Assembly (NCBI GenBank): GCA_045541495.1
Contig: JAZQJE010000072.1
Location: forward strand, 1-37,458
Length of the DNA: 37,458 nt
Direction: 5' to 3'
From: RGIG3009 sp045541495
GTDB lineage: Bacteria; Bacillota; Clostridia; Oscillospirales; Acutalibacteraceae
The notes below the pieces were generated by a model, which had not been told where the DNA came from, searched no databases, and was given only the letters and a program-made list of their open reading frames with translations. The position numbers and the translations under genes were made by a program. Of the stretch, positions 15,185 through 22,716 are shown in pieces. Position 1 is the stretch's first letter, and the number at the start of each line of letters is the position of its first letter.

Positions 15185-16330
15185 ATGCCGAAACTGAAAC
15201 TCATGACTATCGTGGGGACCCGCCCCGAAATTATCCGCTTGGCGGCGGTGATCAAAAAATGTGATCGGTATTTTGATCAGATTTTGGTTCATACGGGCCA
15301 GAATTACGATTACACCCTCAATCAGGTATTTTTTGACGATTTAGGGTTGCGAGCACCCGACGAATACTTAAACGCGGTGGGCGCGGATCTGGGCGAGACC
15401 ATCGGCAATATCATTGCCAAATCTTATCAAGTGATGGTGGAACGGCAACCGGATGCGTTGCTTATTTTGGGCGATACGAATTCTTGCCTTTCGGCCATTG
15501 CGGCGAAACGGTTGCATATTCCGATTTTTCACATGGAAGCGGGTAACCGTTGTAAGGACGAGTGTTTGCCCGAGGAGACCAATCGTCGCATCGTGGACAT
15601 TATTTCCGATGTAAACTTGGCCTATTCGGAGCACGCTCGTCGCTATTTGGCGGAATGCGGATTGCCCAAAGAGCGCACCTATGTGACGGGATCGCCGATG
15701 GCGGAAGTATTGCACGCCAATTTGGATAAAATTGAGGCTTCGAATATTCATAAACGGTTAGGGTTGGAAAAAAGAAAATACATCTTGTTGTCGGCTCATC
15801 GGGAAGAAAATATCGACACCGAAAAGAACTTCTTGTCGTTGTTTAATGCCATTAATAAGATCGCCGAAACATACGATATGCCGATCTTGTATTCCTGTCA
15901 TCCCCGTTCTCGCAAACGCTTGGAAGAAAGCGGGTTTCAATTGGATCATCGCGTGATTCGTCATGAGCCGTTGGGGTTCCACGATTATAATTGTTTGCAG
16001 ATGAACGCCTATGCGGTGATCTCGGACAGCGGTACGTTGCCGGAAGAATCCAGTTATTTTATTTCCGTGGGACATCCGTTCCCAGCGGTGTGTATCCGCA
16101 CGTCCACCGAACGGCCGGAAGCACTGGACAAAGCGTGCTTTATTTTGGCGGGAATTGATGAAAAGTCCTTACTGCAAGCGGTCGATACCGCCATTCACAT
16201 GACCGAGAACGGGGAACACGGTATTCCCGTGCCGGATTATGTGGAGGAGAATGTGTCCACCAAAGTGGTGAAGATCATTCAAAGTTACACAGGCGTCGTC
16301 AATAAAATGGTTTGGCGCAAGGATATGTAA
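15185..16330 (+). CDS. capG: CapG/WecB-like UDP-sugar 2-epimerase
   Basis: This 381-aa non-hydrolysing UDP-GlcNAc 2-epimerase family protein shows GTRPEIIRLA at the N-terminus, HTGQNYDYTLNQVFFDDLG, HMEAGNRCKDECLPEE and the SDSGTLPEESSY nucleotide-binding loop. In this operon it should convert UDP-L-pneumosamine to UDP-L-FucNAc. GGAGGTG sets the start at 15185; a GTG and ATG just upstream overlap the capF stop. The operon ends in a terminator. No flippase, polymerase or other glycosyltransferase is in the window, so the product must join a pathway encoded elsewhere. Confidence 0.92.
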   Translation: MPKLKLMTIVGTRPEIIRLAAVIKKCDRYFDQILVHTGQNYDYTLNQVFFDDLGLRAPDEYLNAVGADLGETIGNIIAKSYQVMVERQPDALLILGDTNSCLSAIAAKRLHIPIFHMEAGNRCKDECLPEETNRRIVDIISDVNLAYSEHARRYLAECGLPKERTYVTGSPMAEVLHANLDKIEASNIHKRLGLEKRKYILLSAHREENIDTEKNFLSLFNAINKIAETYDMPILYSCHPRSRKRLEESGFQLDHRVIRHEPLGFHDYNCLQMNAYAVISDSGTLPEESSYFISVGHPFPAVCIRTSTERPEALDKACFILAGIDEKSLLQAVDTAIHMTENGEHGIPVPDYVEENVSTKVVKIIQSYTGVVNKMVWRKDM

Positions 16331-16335
16331 AGGTT

Positions 16336-16373
16336 AAACGCAGGTCATTTTGATAAACGACTTGCGTTTTTAT
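16336..16373 (+). terminator. Terminator of the FucNAc operon
   Basis: AAACGCAGGTC pairs with GACTTGCGTTT (one G-U), loop ATTTTGATAAAC, followed by TTATTTT. Confidence 0.75.
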
Positions 16374-16420
16374 TTTGATATAAAGGTGGGTTTCGTTTCG
16401 AATCCGTCCCAATAGAAAAC

Positions 16421-16449
16421 AAGCATCTCCCTGTGAAGGGGAGATGCTT
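16421..16449. terminator. Strong bidirectional hairpin next to tRNA-Thr 3' end
   Basis: AAGCATCTCCC and GGGAGATGCTT form an 11-bp perfect stem, with TTGTTTT on the plus side and GTTTTC on the minus side. It would terminate the leftward tRNA-Thr transcript. Confidence 0.75.
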
Positions 16450-16453
16450 GTTT

Positions 16454-16500
16454 TGGAGCTGGTGGACGGGTTCGAACCCCCGACCTGCTGATTACAAAGC
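16454..16500 (-). other. attL: Prophage attL: 3' half of tRNA-Thr
   Basis: On the minus strand TTTGTAATCAGCAGGTC, a T arm with GGTTCGAACCC, and CCACCAGCTCCA match the 3' half of tRNA-Thr(TGT) with encoded CCA. The 5' half is absent: upstream bases (CTTGCT) do not pair with the anticodon stem. This is the duplicated target left by integration into a tRNA 3' end. The intact tRNA-Thr should lie at the right end of the prophage, beyond the window. Confidence 0.8.
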
Positions 16501-16551
16501 AAGGTTAAAATAGAGTGAAAATGGCTTGAAATAAGGGGTTGGCGGGTTTCC

Positions 16552-16573
16552 TTGACTTGCATTTGACTTGCAT
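16552..16573. repeat. Tandem 11-mers, likely integrase arm sites
   Basis: TTGACTTGCAT occurs twice head to tail (16552-16562 and 16563-16573), right between attL and the integrase stop. Such paired direct repeats are typical arm-type binding sites of phage tyrosine integrases. Confidence 0.6.
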
Positions 16574-16575
16574 CG

Positions 16576-17796
16576 TTATTTTGCGGCAGCGTCGGAACGT
16601 TTCTTTTGTATATAATTATCCACTTTTTTCATGCTGTGACGCTTATATTGTTTATCCAGGTGCGTATAGATCTGGAGCGTGGTTTTTATATCGGCGTGTC
16701 CTAATTGATCGCGGGCGGTCAGCACATCGACACCGGCATGATACAACATAGTGGCAAAGGTATGCCGAAGGCAGTGAGATGTAAAGCGCTCGATAACAAA
16801 AGGAACGCCACGCGGGCTAAATTTGCTTTTCGGCACGTTTTCACACCAACTGAAATCGCCGTATCGAAAATTGAGGTCACACAGGTAACTTTCCCACAGG
16901 CGTTTAAAAGAAGTCTCGCTCATAAGTTTACCGGAGGCAGAGGGGCAAACGAGCGGGCGAAGTTTTTGAATAGATGTTTCTCCGGCTGTAAGCAATTCGG
17001 TTTCGTATTCGGTACGGAGAAAATCGACTAAGGTTTGCGGAATGTCGACGATTCGCATACCGGCTTCGGTTTTCGTCATGTGCTTGATACTTGGCCGACC
17101 TTTCACCATTTTGACAGTCTTGCAGATTCGAACAGTGCCGGCGTTAAGATCGAAGTCAGGCCATTCGAGTGCCAGGGCTTCACCGCGGCGCGCTCCACTG
17201 TACAGCATGATCATGGCAATACGGCGGGCGCGATGGGGCGTTTGCTCGATCCAAAGGATCTCTGTGTCCGTTAATGCTCGGCGCCGTTCTTTGGGTGCTT
17301 GCGGAACGGAAACAGCGATAGCGGGATTGTAGTCAACTGCACGATTAGCAATAGCAAAATCGAAGATCTGCCGCGCGGTCATGCGCAGATCGGATAGCAC
17401 CTTTTTGGAGGACGGTTTCTTCGTGTGGGGATTTTGCGTGGCAAGACCGAACACGACCTGTTGTATATCGCAGGTCCGCACATTGCAGATGGGAGTGTTT
17501 TCCAAACCGCTGCGCAGATAGTTGGAACTGGATCGGTAGCAATCGTACTGGCTCTCTCCGACCTCATGCTTTTTACAGGCTAACCATCGGTCAGTCCAAG
17601 CACCGAAGGTGTCTCGTTCGGCGGACAGGTCGATACCTTTTTTGAGTTTTAACCGTAATTCCAGCGCTTTGGCGTCGGCTTCCTTTTGAGTATTACCGTA
17701 GACGGTTTTGTATTTTCGTTTTCCGTCTACACGGCCGATATAGACCTGCACAGCGATCCTGCCGTCTGCGCGGACGGCATTTTTCTTTTTGGGCAT
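16576..17796 (-). CDS. int: Prophage tyrosine integrase
   Basis: The 406-aa integrase has an N-terminal arm-binding domain (about 1-55), a SAM-like core-binding domain (62-165) and a catalytic domain with R203 (SGARRGEAL), H341 and R344 (HCLRHT), H367 (LGHAD) and Y377 (IYTH). AGGAGGT fixes the start at 17796; an upstream in-frame codon precedes that site. Its 3' end abuts the arm repeats and the tRNA-Thr attL, so it is the integrase of this prophage. Confidence 0.95.
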   Translation of the reverse strand: MPKKKNAVRADGRIAVQVYIGRVDGKRKYKTVYGNTQKEADAKALELRLKLKKGIDLSAERDTFGAWTDRWLACKKHEVGESQYDCYRSSSNYLRSGLENTPICNVRTCDIQQVVFGLATQNPHTKKPSSKKVLSDLRMTARQIFDFAIANRAVDYNPAIAVSVPQAPKERRRALTDTEILWIEQTPHRARRIAMIMLYSGARRGEALALEWPDFDLNAGTVRICKTVKMVKGRPSIKHMTKTEAGMRIVDIPQTLVDFLRTEYETELLTAGETSIQKLRPLVCPSASGKLMSETSFKRLWESYLCDLNFRYGDFSWCENVPKSKFSPRGVPFVIERFTSHCLRHTFATMLYHAGVDVLTARDQLGHADIKTTLQIYTHLDKQYKRHSMKKVDNYIQKKRSDAAAK

Positions 17797-17821
17797 AAAA
17801 ATACCTCCTGGCAAAAAATGA

Positions 17822-17937
17822 TTGCATTTTTAGCCGGAGGGAGTTATAATAGCAGTGGTTTGGAGACCCCGCTGCGAGTTTGCCCTCCGGCGGTCTTTCC
17901 CCGTTCCTGTTACAGCAGGAGCGGGGATTTTTTATTC
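17822..17937 (+). ncRNA. Candidate small RNA between integrase and nuclease genes
   Basis: On the plus strand TTGCAT (17822-17827), a 17-bp spacer and TATAAT (17845-17850) form a promoter-like unit facing away from the leftward genes. A GCAGTGG/CCGCTGC hairpin follows. A strong terminator comes next: CCCCGTTCCTG/CAGGAGCGGGG from 17898 with ATTTTTTATT. This would make an ~80-nt transcript. GCCGGAGGG (17833-17841) and CCCTCCGGC (17885-17893) are also exact inverted copies. The terminator points right although both flanking genes run left, which argues for a rightward RNA. Confidence 0.45.
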
Positions 17938-19344
17938 AATATTTCCTTTCCATTTAAAGGCGCGGCGGAAGCCTTTCTTTTCGGCTTCGGCAACGGTATA
18001 GGCATACATGAGCCGGTTGTCATGAAGATTTTTTATTCTATCATATTGCTGATCAAAGGGTAGGTGATATATTTTTTGGCCATCCAATGTTAGATGACAT
18101 TTTATAACAGGATATTCGGGGTATTTTGCCATTTGCATATTGGATACACGAATATCCAACTTTTCAGCACATTTTAAAGCAATTTCGGAAAGATCAGTAG
18201 TAGAGATAAAATGTCCTTGTGCTGCTTTCCCTGTAGTTATTTCATATTCAATAAGGGTACCGTATAATTGGAAAATGTGTTTTTCGTGTATGGTCTTTTC
18301 CTTTGACCATCTTTTACATTGGATTATCAGGATTTGATCCCCTTTGGTAGCGATCAGGTCCCGTCCCATATCTTCCAAACCGTTATTAGCTCCGCAGTAG
18401 TCAACGGTCCATCCGTCCAGTTCGTACAGATAGCCGATGTATCTTTCGTAATCAATGCCGGCTTGCCAGTTCGTCTTTCGTGAACTGTTCATATAACCGT
18501 CGAGGGCTTTCTGGTTCCGCTTGGCAGGAGATAATTTTTTATATTCCTCCGGAGAAAGCCAATTCTTTAAAAATGCCGCTTCATCGTCTCGGTTAAAAGC
18601 ATCACTTAATTCCGACGCCTCCATAGGATCTACTTCTTTGAACTCTTCCAGCCAAGGGAAAACGGATTCGTAATAATTCAGTTGGTACTGTGCCATTTTC
18701 AGCGCTTTTTGTAAATCGCGTTTTTCTTTGGAAAGAACCCTTACATTTTCGGCAGCTTTTAACGCCGGATGTGATTTGTGTTCCAACATGCTGGCAATTC
18801 TCACATCGAACATATACAAATAATCGGCGAATTGCTGCGCCATCCACGGGTATGCTTGTTTTTTCTCCGCAAAGAGTTTCCGCACGCCGTTTTCGACGCA
18901 CCGAATAAGATTTTCTTTGTAATCGCTAACTTGGGTTTTCCATTGTGAGTTTAGTTTTCGTTGCATTTCCCAGTATTGTTCTTTATCAGCATCCCGTTGC
19001 CTTTCTCGGATGTCAGAATAATACAAAGAAGCGGCACCAATCAGCCAAGGCAGATACAACAATATCCAAACAATAATCCAAAAAACAGACGGTTTCTCGT
19101 CTGTTAAGCCTGAATACAAGCCGATCAAAAATATAATGGTGGGAATCAGCGCGAATAAAAGAGCAGATTTTATATTCCCTTTGGCATTGGGAAGATCCGA
19201 GGAAAAGGTATCCTTAAATTCGGTTTTGTTAATCTTGTGAAAGAGTGAGGCTACACTTGGAATAATGATTTCCTCACAATTGGGGCAATAATACTCTTCT
19301 TCGCCTCGCTTGGTCAATTCTTTACCGCATATAGGGCAATACAT
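17932..19344 (-). CDS. Membrane-anchored Mrr-like PD-(D/E)XK nuclease
   Basis: The 470-aa protein combines an N-terminal zinc ribbon (C3, C6, C20, C23), two adjacent membrane helices (about 60-80 and 88-108), a long helical or coiled-coil stretch (115-235) and a C-terminal restriction-endonuclease-like domain. That domain shows GRDLIATKG with D329, then ILIIQCKRW with Q342 and K344, and a following QLYGTL helix, as in the Mrr catalytic family. It lies between the integrase and the CI-type repressor, the usual place for prophage superinfection-exclusion or defence genes. The role and target are inferred. It ends two bases before the repressor reading frame begins its own 3' end. Confidence 0.8.
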   Translation of the reverse strand: MYCPICGKELTKRGEEEYYCPNCEEIIIPSVASLFHKINKTEFKDTFSSDLPNAKGNIKSALLFALIPTIIFLIGLYSGLTDEKPSVFWIIVWILLYLPWLIGAASLYYSDIRERQRDADKEQYWEMQRKLNSQWKTQVSDYKENLIRCVENGVRKLFAEKKQAYPWMAQQFADYLYMFDVRIASMLEHKSHPALKAAENVRVLSKEKRDLQKALKMAQYQLNYYESVFPWLEEFKEVDPMEASELSDAFNRDDEAAFLKNWLSPEEYKKLSPAKRNQKALDGYMNSSRKTNWQAGIDYERYIGYLYELDGWTVDYCGANNGLEDMGRDLIATKGDQILIIQCKRWSKEKTIHEKHIFQLYGTLIEYEITTGKAAQGHFISTTDLSEIALKCAEKLDIRVSNMQMAKYPEYPVIKCHLTLDGQKIYHLPFDQQYDRIKNLHDNRLMYAYTVAEAEKKGFRRAFKWKGNIE

Positions 19345-19346
19345 AT

Positions 19347-20003
19347 TTATTCCTCAATTTCTCTTATCAACAACTTTGGTATTCCAATGATCCGACAACG
19401 CTCCAGGTCGGCGCCCTCGATGCGTTTGGGCGGGTGGTTGGCGTTGATGGGTACCATGCGCAGCCAATCCTCTCCCGGTACAAATTCCACTTTTTTCAGG
19501 GATGTGTTTTCGCCTTCGTATAGGATGGCGCCGACTTGTCCACTGTAATTCAAGGTGGATTGTTTCAGTATCAAGACTTTATCGCCCTCTTGGTATGTGG
19601 GGTACATGCTGTCGCCCTTTACCCGAAGGACAAAGAACTCTGATTTATCTCGACCTTTTAAGAACGACATGGGTATATCGATCACATCGCCTGCCCAATC
19701 TTCCATGCCGATGCTGTCATAACCAGCAGCGATCTCACCGATTACAGGGAAAGTGATGTAGTCCTCGGTAACGGTTGGGGACGAATGTTGAATTGTCCCG
19801 GATTCGCTCCACCCCATTAGGTAAGCGGGCGTAGTGCCAAGGGCAGTAGCCAATAGCTCGATTTTATCGGAAGGTATATTTGAAATAATTCCTTTTTCAT
19901 ACCGCTGAATGGTTTGTTTGCTTGTACCAATCATTCGAGCGAGTTCTTCTAACGTGAGATGATTCTCTGCTCGTTTAATTCGAATATTGTCTGCAATGCT
20001 CAT
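19347..20003 (-). CDS. CI-type phage repressor (XRE HTH + S24 peptidase)
   Basis: The 218-aa protein has an XRE HTH (about 8-62; GTSKQTIQRYEKG) and a LexA/CI C-terminal protease fold. It has S132 in KGDSMYPT, a general-base Lys at 170 or 171, and a likely self-cleavage Ala-Gly at 93-94 in GEIAAGYDS. It should keep the lytic genes off and be inactivated by RecA after DNA damage. GGAGAAAAATT sets the start at 20003; a longer frame starts in the promoter region and is rejected. Confidence 0.93.
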   Translation of the reverse strand: MSIADNIRIKRAENHLTLEELARMIGTSKQTIQRYEKGIISNIPSDKIELLATALGTTPAYLMGWSESGTIQHSSPTVTEDYITFPVIGEIAAGYDSIGMEDWAGDVIDIPMSFLKGRDKSEFFVLRVKGDSMYPTYQEGDKVLILKQSTLNYSGQVGAILYEGENTSLKKVEFVPGEDWLRMVPINANHPPKRIEGADLERCRIIGIPKLLIREIEE

Positions 20004-20025
20004 AATTTTTCTCCTCTCAAGTGCC

Positions 20026-20053
20026 ATTATAACATAAATCACGTAATATGCAA
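20026..20053 (-). promoter_or_regulatory. Repressor promoter
   Basis: On the minus strand TTGCAT (20053-20048), a 16-bp spacer and TATAAT (20031-20026) lie just upstream of the repressor start. The operator-like TCACGTAAT sequence overlaps the spacer and -35. Confidence 0.6.
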
Positions 20054-20135
20054 CAAAAAATTTTAAAAAACGAAAAAAATCACTTGACACGCAACAGGAG
20101 CAGTGATATTATAAAGTCACGCAATAAGTGACTTT
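20039..20135. promoter_or_regulatory. Repressor/Cro operators in the divergent switch
   Basis: Three related sites are seen. TCACGTAATATGCAACA is at 20039, TCACTTGACACGCAACA at 20080, and the full palindrome AAAGTCAC-GCAATAA-GTGACTTT at 20113-20135. One overlaps the repressor promoter, one the -35 and one the start region of the rightward promoter, as expected for a CI/Cro switch. Confidence 0.65.
20084..20112 (+). promoter_or_regulatory. Early rightward promoter
   Basis: TTGACA (20084-20089), an exact 17-bp spacer and TATTAT (20107-20112) form a near-consensus promoter reading into the cro-like gene, with operators on both sides. Confidence 0.8.
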
Positions 20136-20148
20136 CGGAGGTGGTAAT

Positions 20149-20358
20149 GTGATTAACACAAATAAATTGCGTGGGATTATATCGGAAAGGGGACTCTCGC
20201 AAAGAAAAGTAGCTCTTCATTTGGGTATAACGGAAAAGACTTTTTACGACAAGATGAAGCGCGGCGTGTTCGATAGTGACGAAATTTGCGAAATGATTTC
20301 ACTACTGCAAATTCAAGAACCAGTGGATATTTTTTTTGCACCAAAAGTCACGCGGTGA
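20149..20358 (+). CDS. Cro-like HTH protein
   Basis: The 69-aa XRE-type protein carries the HTH LSQRKVALHLGITEKTFYDK. The start is GTG at 20149 behind GGAGGTGG; the overlapping ATG at 20147 is followed at once by a stop. As the first gene of the rightward operon opposite the repressor it should act as Cro. Its last codons and stop overlap a further operator. Confidence 0.85.
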   Translation: MINTNKLRGIISERGLSQRKVALHLGITEKTFYDKMKRGVFDSDEICEMISLLQIQEPVDIFFAPKVTR

Positions 20359-20365
20359 GTGACTT
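20345..20365. promoter_or_regulatory. Fourth operator, overlapping the cro stop codon
   Basis: AAGTCAC-GCGGTGA-GTGACTT keeps the seven-base arms of the operator at 20113-20135 with a different centre. It could act in roadblock or looping repression of the early operon. Confidence 0.6.
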
Positions 20366-20423
20366 CAAAAAAGGAGAGGCGGAGATACGGGGAAAATATT
20401 CACAAACATAAAGGGGGATAACC

Positions 20424-20645
20424 GTGTTTACACGAACCATTACGAGTTGGGACGAAGTGCCCGTGATGTTCGACATACCCGTCGCTTGTATATTGACGGG
20501 TCGAACCTATGAAAGTGTCAAAAAACTCTGTCAACAAGGCAAGATCCCCGCGTTTAAGGTGGGGCAAGAGTGGCGGTTTGAAAAAGAAACATTCCGCCAG
20601 TGGCTGCAAGATCAAATTACCATGACCATGAAGGTCGCAGGATAG
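20424..20645 (+). CDS. Excisionase-like HTH_17 protein
   Basis: The 73-aa protein has the MerR/Xis-type winged helix (TYESVKKLCQQGKIPAFKVG, then WRFEKETFRQWL). This is the DNA-binding layout of excisionase-family proteins that steer integrase direction or act as small regulators. GTG at 20424 follows AAAGGGGG. It sits third in the early operon. Confidence 0.8.
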   Translation: MFTRTITSWDEVPVMFDIPVACILTGRTYESVKKLCQQGKIPAFKVGQEWRFEKETFRQWLQDQITMTMKVAG

Positions 20646-20658
20646 GAGGGACAAGCGT

Positions 20659-20850
20659 ATGGAAGGAATGGCGTGTTTATTTGTGATACTGTGCCTTATC
20701 CTCGGCGTTTCGGCGGTGATGTGGTTTGTATGGGAGATCCTGCCGTTGCGGGCGCGGCGGTGGGTGTTATATCGAACTTGCGGAGACGGCGAGTATGATC
20801 CGGAGATCGAACAAATGACACATAAGAGAAACGAGAGGGATTACATATGA
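20659..20850 (+). CDS. Small membrane protein, 63 aa
   Basis: An AGGAGGG site precedes the ATG. One membrane helix (about 4-28, CLFVILCLILGVSAVMWFVW) is followed by a basic then acidic cytoplasmic tail. Its end overlaps the next start by four bases (ATGA). Function unknown. Confidence 0.65.
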   Translation: MEGMACLFVILCLILGVSAVMWFVWEILPLRARRWVLYRTCGDGEYDPEIEQMTHKRNERDYI

Positions 20851-21434
20851 AACTGACATTAGAAAAAGCCAAAAAAATGATGGAGGGCAACGAGGGCTCG
20901 CTCAATCTGCGTGGCACCAACATCCAAACGTTGCCCGAAGGCTTGACTGTGGGCGGCGATGAATATCTTCGTGACCTTAGTATCAACAACCGCAAATATC
21001 GACTGTTGAAAAACGGCGATTATAAAGCGGGCAAGTATCTGTATGTGGATGGTATTTTGACCCATGTGAAAAGCAAACGGAAGGTACGTGGATATACGCT
21101 GTATGTCGGTAAGATCAAAGGGCAGAACGTCGTTTCAGACGGTACACACTATGCCCACTGCAAGACCCTGCGCGACGGCATTGCGGATCTCGCCTTCAAA
21201 AATGCTAAGGACAGGGGTGCGGATCAGTACAAGGATCTGACGCTTGACAGCGTTCTCACATCAGAAGAAATCATCACCATGTATCGGATTATCACCGGTG
21301 CGTGTCAACAAGGCACGGCGCGATTCGTGGAAAGTCTTGGGCCGATCCAAGATACATACACGGTGCGGGAAGCTATCGAGATCACCAAAGGACAATACGG
21401 CACCGAACGGTTTGCGCAGTTTTTCGGTGTTTGA
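20847..21434 (+). CDS. Hypothetical phage protein with an LPEGLTVGG segment
   Basis: The 195-aa protein has an N-terminal LNLRGTNIQTLPEGLTVGGD segment, similar to the short leucine-rich repeats in phage early proteins. A beta-rich middle (KYLYVDGILTHVK) and a helical C-terminal half with QQGTARFVESLG follow. No catalytic motif is recognised. It overlaps the preceding membrane gene and is read in the same operon. Confidence 0.7.
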   Translation: MKLTLEKAKKMMEGNEGSLNLRGTNIQTLPEGLTVGGDEYLRDLSINNRKYRLLKNGDYKAGKYLYVDGILTHVKSKRKVRGYTLYVGKIKGQNVVSDGTHYAHCKTLRDGIADLAFKNAKDRGADQYKDLTLDSVLTSEEIITMYRIITGACQQGTARFVESLGPIQDTYTVREAIEITKGQYGTERFAQFFGV

Positions 21435-21448
21435 AAAGGGGTGCGGTG

Positions 21449-22216
21449 ATGTGTGCAGTATGCGGGCAGATATGGTGCCCTGTTGGGTGTCCCGAATATG
21501 ATCCCGCCGATGATCCGCGGGTGAGCGGGGCATGCGAGATGTGCGGTGCGCCTTTATATGAAAGCGGGAAAACCGTTTGCGAGGATTGCCGCGAAGTATT
21601 GGATGCGGTCGAGGACAAAGACGAGATCCTTTTTGACGCGGACAAGCATGAATATACAGTAAACGGGAAGGTCGTTCCCTGCGTGTCGGATATCATTGCG
21701 GTTTACGGCAAGGACATTGAAGAAGGCGATGATCTGGAACTGGCGATGGATGCGGCAGCGGAGCGGGGGACCGTATGCCACAAGGTGTTGGAAATGTATT
21801 TGAAAGGGAGAGATCCCGAATATCCCGATGCGTATGAGTCGTATGCCGAGGCGATACGTCTGTTTTTAGCGGAACACACGATCTTGCCGTTGGCGATCGA
21901 AACGCCCGTATACAGCGAAGTGTATGGGTATGCGGGGACGCCGGACCTTCTATGCTATTTTGACGGGATCTTGACGCTGGTGGATTACAAGTTTGTGGCG
22001 CAGATCGCCAAGACAAAAGTCAAAGCGCAATTAAATGCGTATTGCAAGGCGTATGAGGAACAAGACGTGTATCCCGATCAGATGATCGCCGTGCAATTTC
22101 TTAAAGACGGCACTTATCGGGTCTACCCCGTGAAGTATGATGACGAGGAGATCGAAGTGGCGGTAAAACTGTGGAACCTCAAAAACAAGAAACACCCGAG
22201 GGGGAAGATCGCGTGA
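21449..22216 (+). CDS. Zinc-ribbon + RecB-like PD-(D/E)XK nuclease
   Basis: The 255-aa protein begins with several Cys pairs (CAVCGQIWC, CEMCG, CEDC within residues 2-47) that form one or two zinc ribbons. A RecB/Cas4-like nuclease follows, with H111 (RGTVCHKVL), a Glu near 151, D166 in GTPD and D179-x-K181 in LVDYK. Such nucleases act as phage recombination exonucleases beside annealing proteins, and an ERF gene is two genes down. The ATG at 21449 has only a weak GGGGTGCGG site. Confidence 0.85.
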   Translation: MCAVCGQIWCPVGCPEYDPADDPRVSGACEMCGAPLYESGKTVCEDCREVLDAVEDKDEILFDADKHEYTVNGKVVPCVSDIIAVYGKDIEEGDDLELAMDAAAERGTVCHKVLEMYLKGRDPEYPDAYESYAEAIRLFLAEHTILPLAIETPVYSEVYGYAGTPDLLCYFDGILTLVDYKFVAQIAKTKVKAQLNAYCKAYEEQDVYPDQMIAVQFLKDGTYRVYPVKYDDEEIEVAVKLWNLKNKKHPRGKIA

Positions 22217-22716
22217 AAAAATGGAAGGAAATTAAAGGGTATGAAGGGCTTTATCTCATCAGCGATTCGGGCGATGTCATTGGATTTAAACGAGGAATCC
22301 AACATCCCTCAATTACGGAAGACGGATATTTAAGAACTGCACTATGTAAAAACGGAGTAATGAAATCTTTTTACGTTCATCGACTTGTTGCTGACAATTT
22401 CCTGGACAATCCGCAAAACTTTCCTGCTGTTAACCACATTGATGAAAATAAATTGAATAATTCTGTTGGTAATTTGGAATGGTGTGATATTGATTACAAC
22501 AATACATACGGCACGCGGGTCATACGTGCGGCAAAGTCACGTACTGGTAAACGGATGGTGCCAATTATACAGCGTGATTCAGACGGAACATTTATAAAAC
22601 AATGGGATGGTATTGTTTGCGCTTGTGTGGCACTTGGCATCCAGAAATCCAGCATCCAAAAATGCATGAAAGGCACACAAAAATTAGCAGGAGGTTTCAA
22701 ATGGGAGAGAGCGTAG
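22213..22716 (+). CDS. NUMOD4/HNH homing endonuclease
   Basis: The 167-aa protein has an N-terminal NUMOD4 motif (WKEIKGYEGLYLISDSGDV), then an HNH core (YVHRLVADNF; VNHIDENKLNNSVGNLEW) with H56 and H75, and a NUMOD1-like tail (ALGIQKSSIQKCMKG). Free-standing enzymes of this type spread between phages. It starts with GTG overlapping the previous stop and ends 16 bases inside the ERF gene, carrying its AGGAGG. It is AT-richer than its neighbours, which suggests later insertion. Confidence 0.9.
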   Translation: MKKWKEIKGYEGLYLISDSGDVIGFKRGIQHPSITEDGYLRTALCKNGVMKSFYVHRLVADNFLDNPQNFPAVNHIDENKLNNSVGNLEWCDIDYNNTYGTRVIRAAKSRTGKRMVPIIQRDSDGTFIKQWDGIVCACVALGIQKSSIQKCMKGTQKLAGGFKWERA

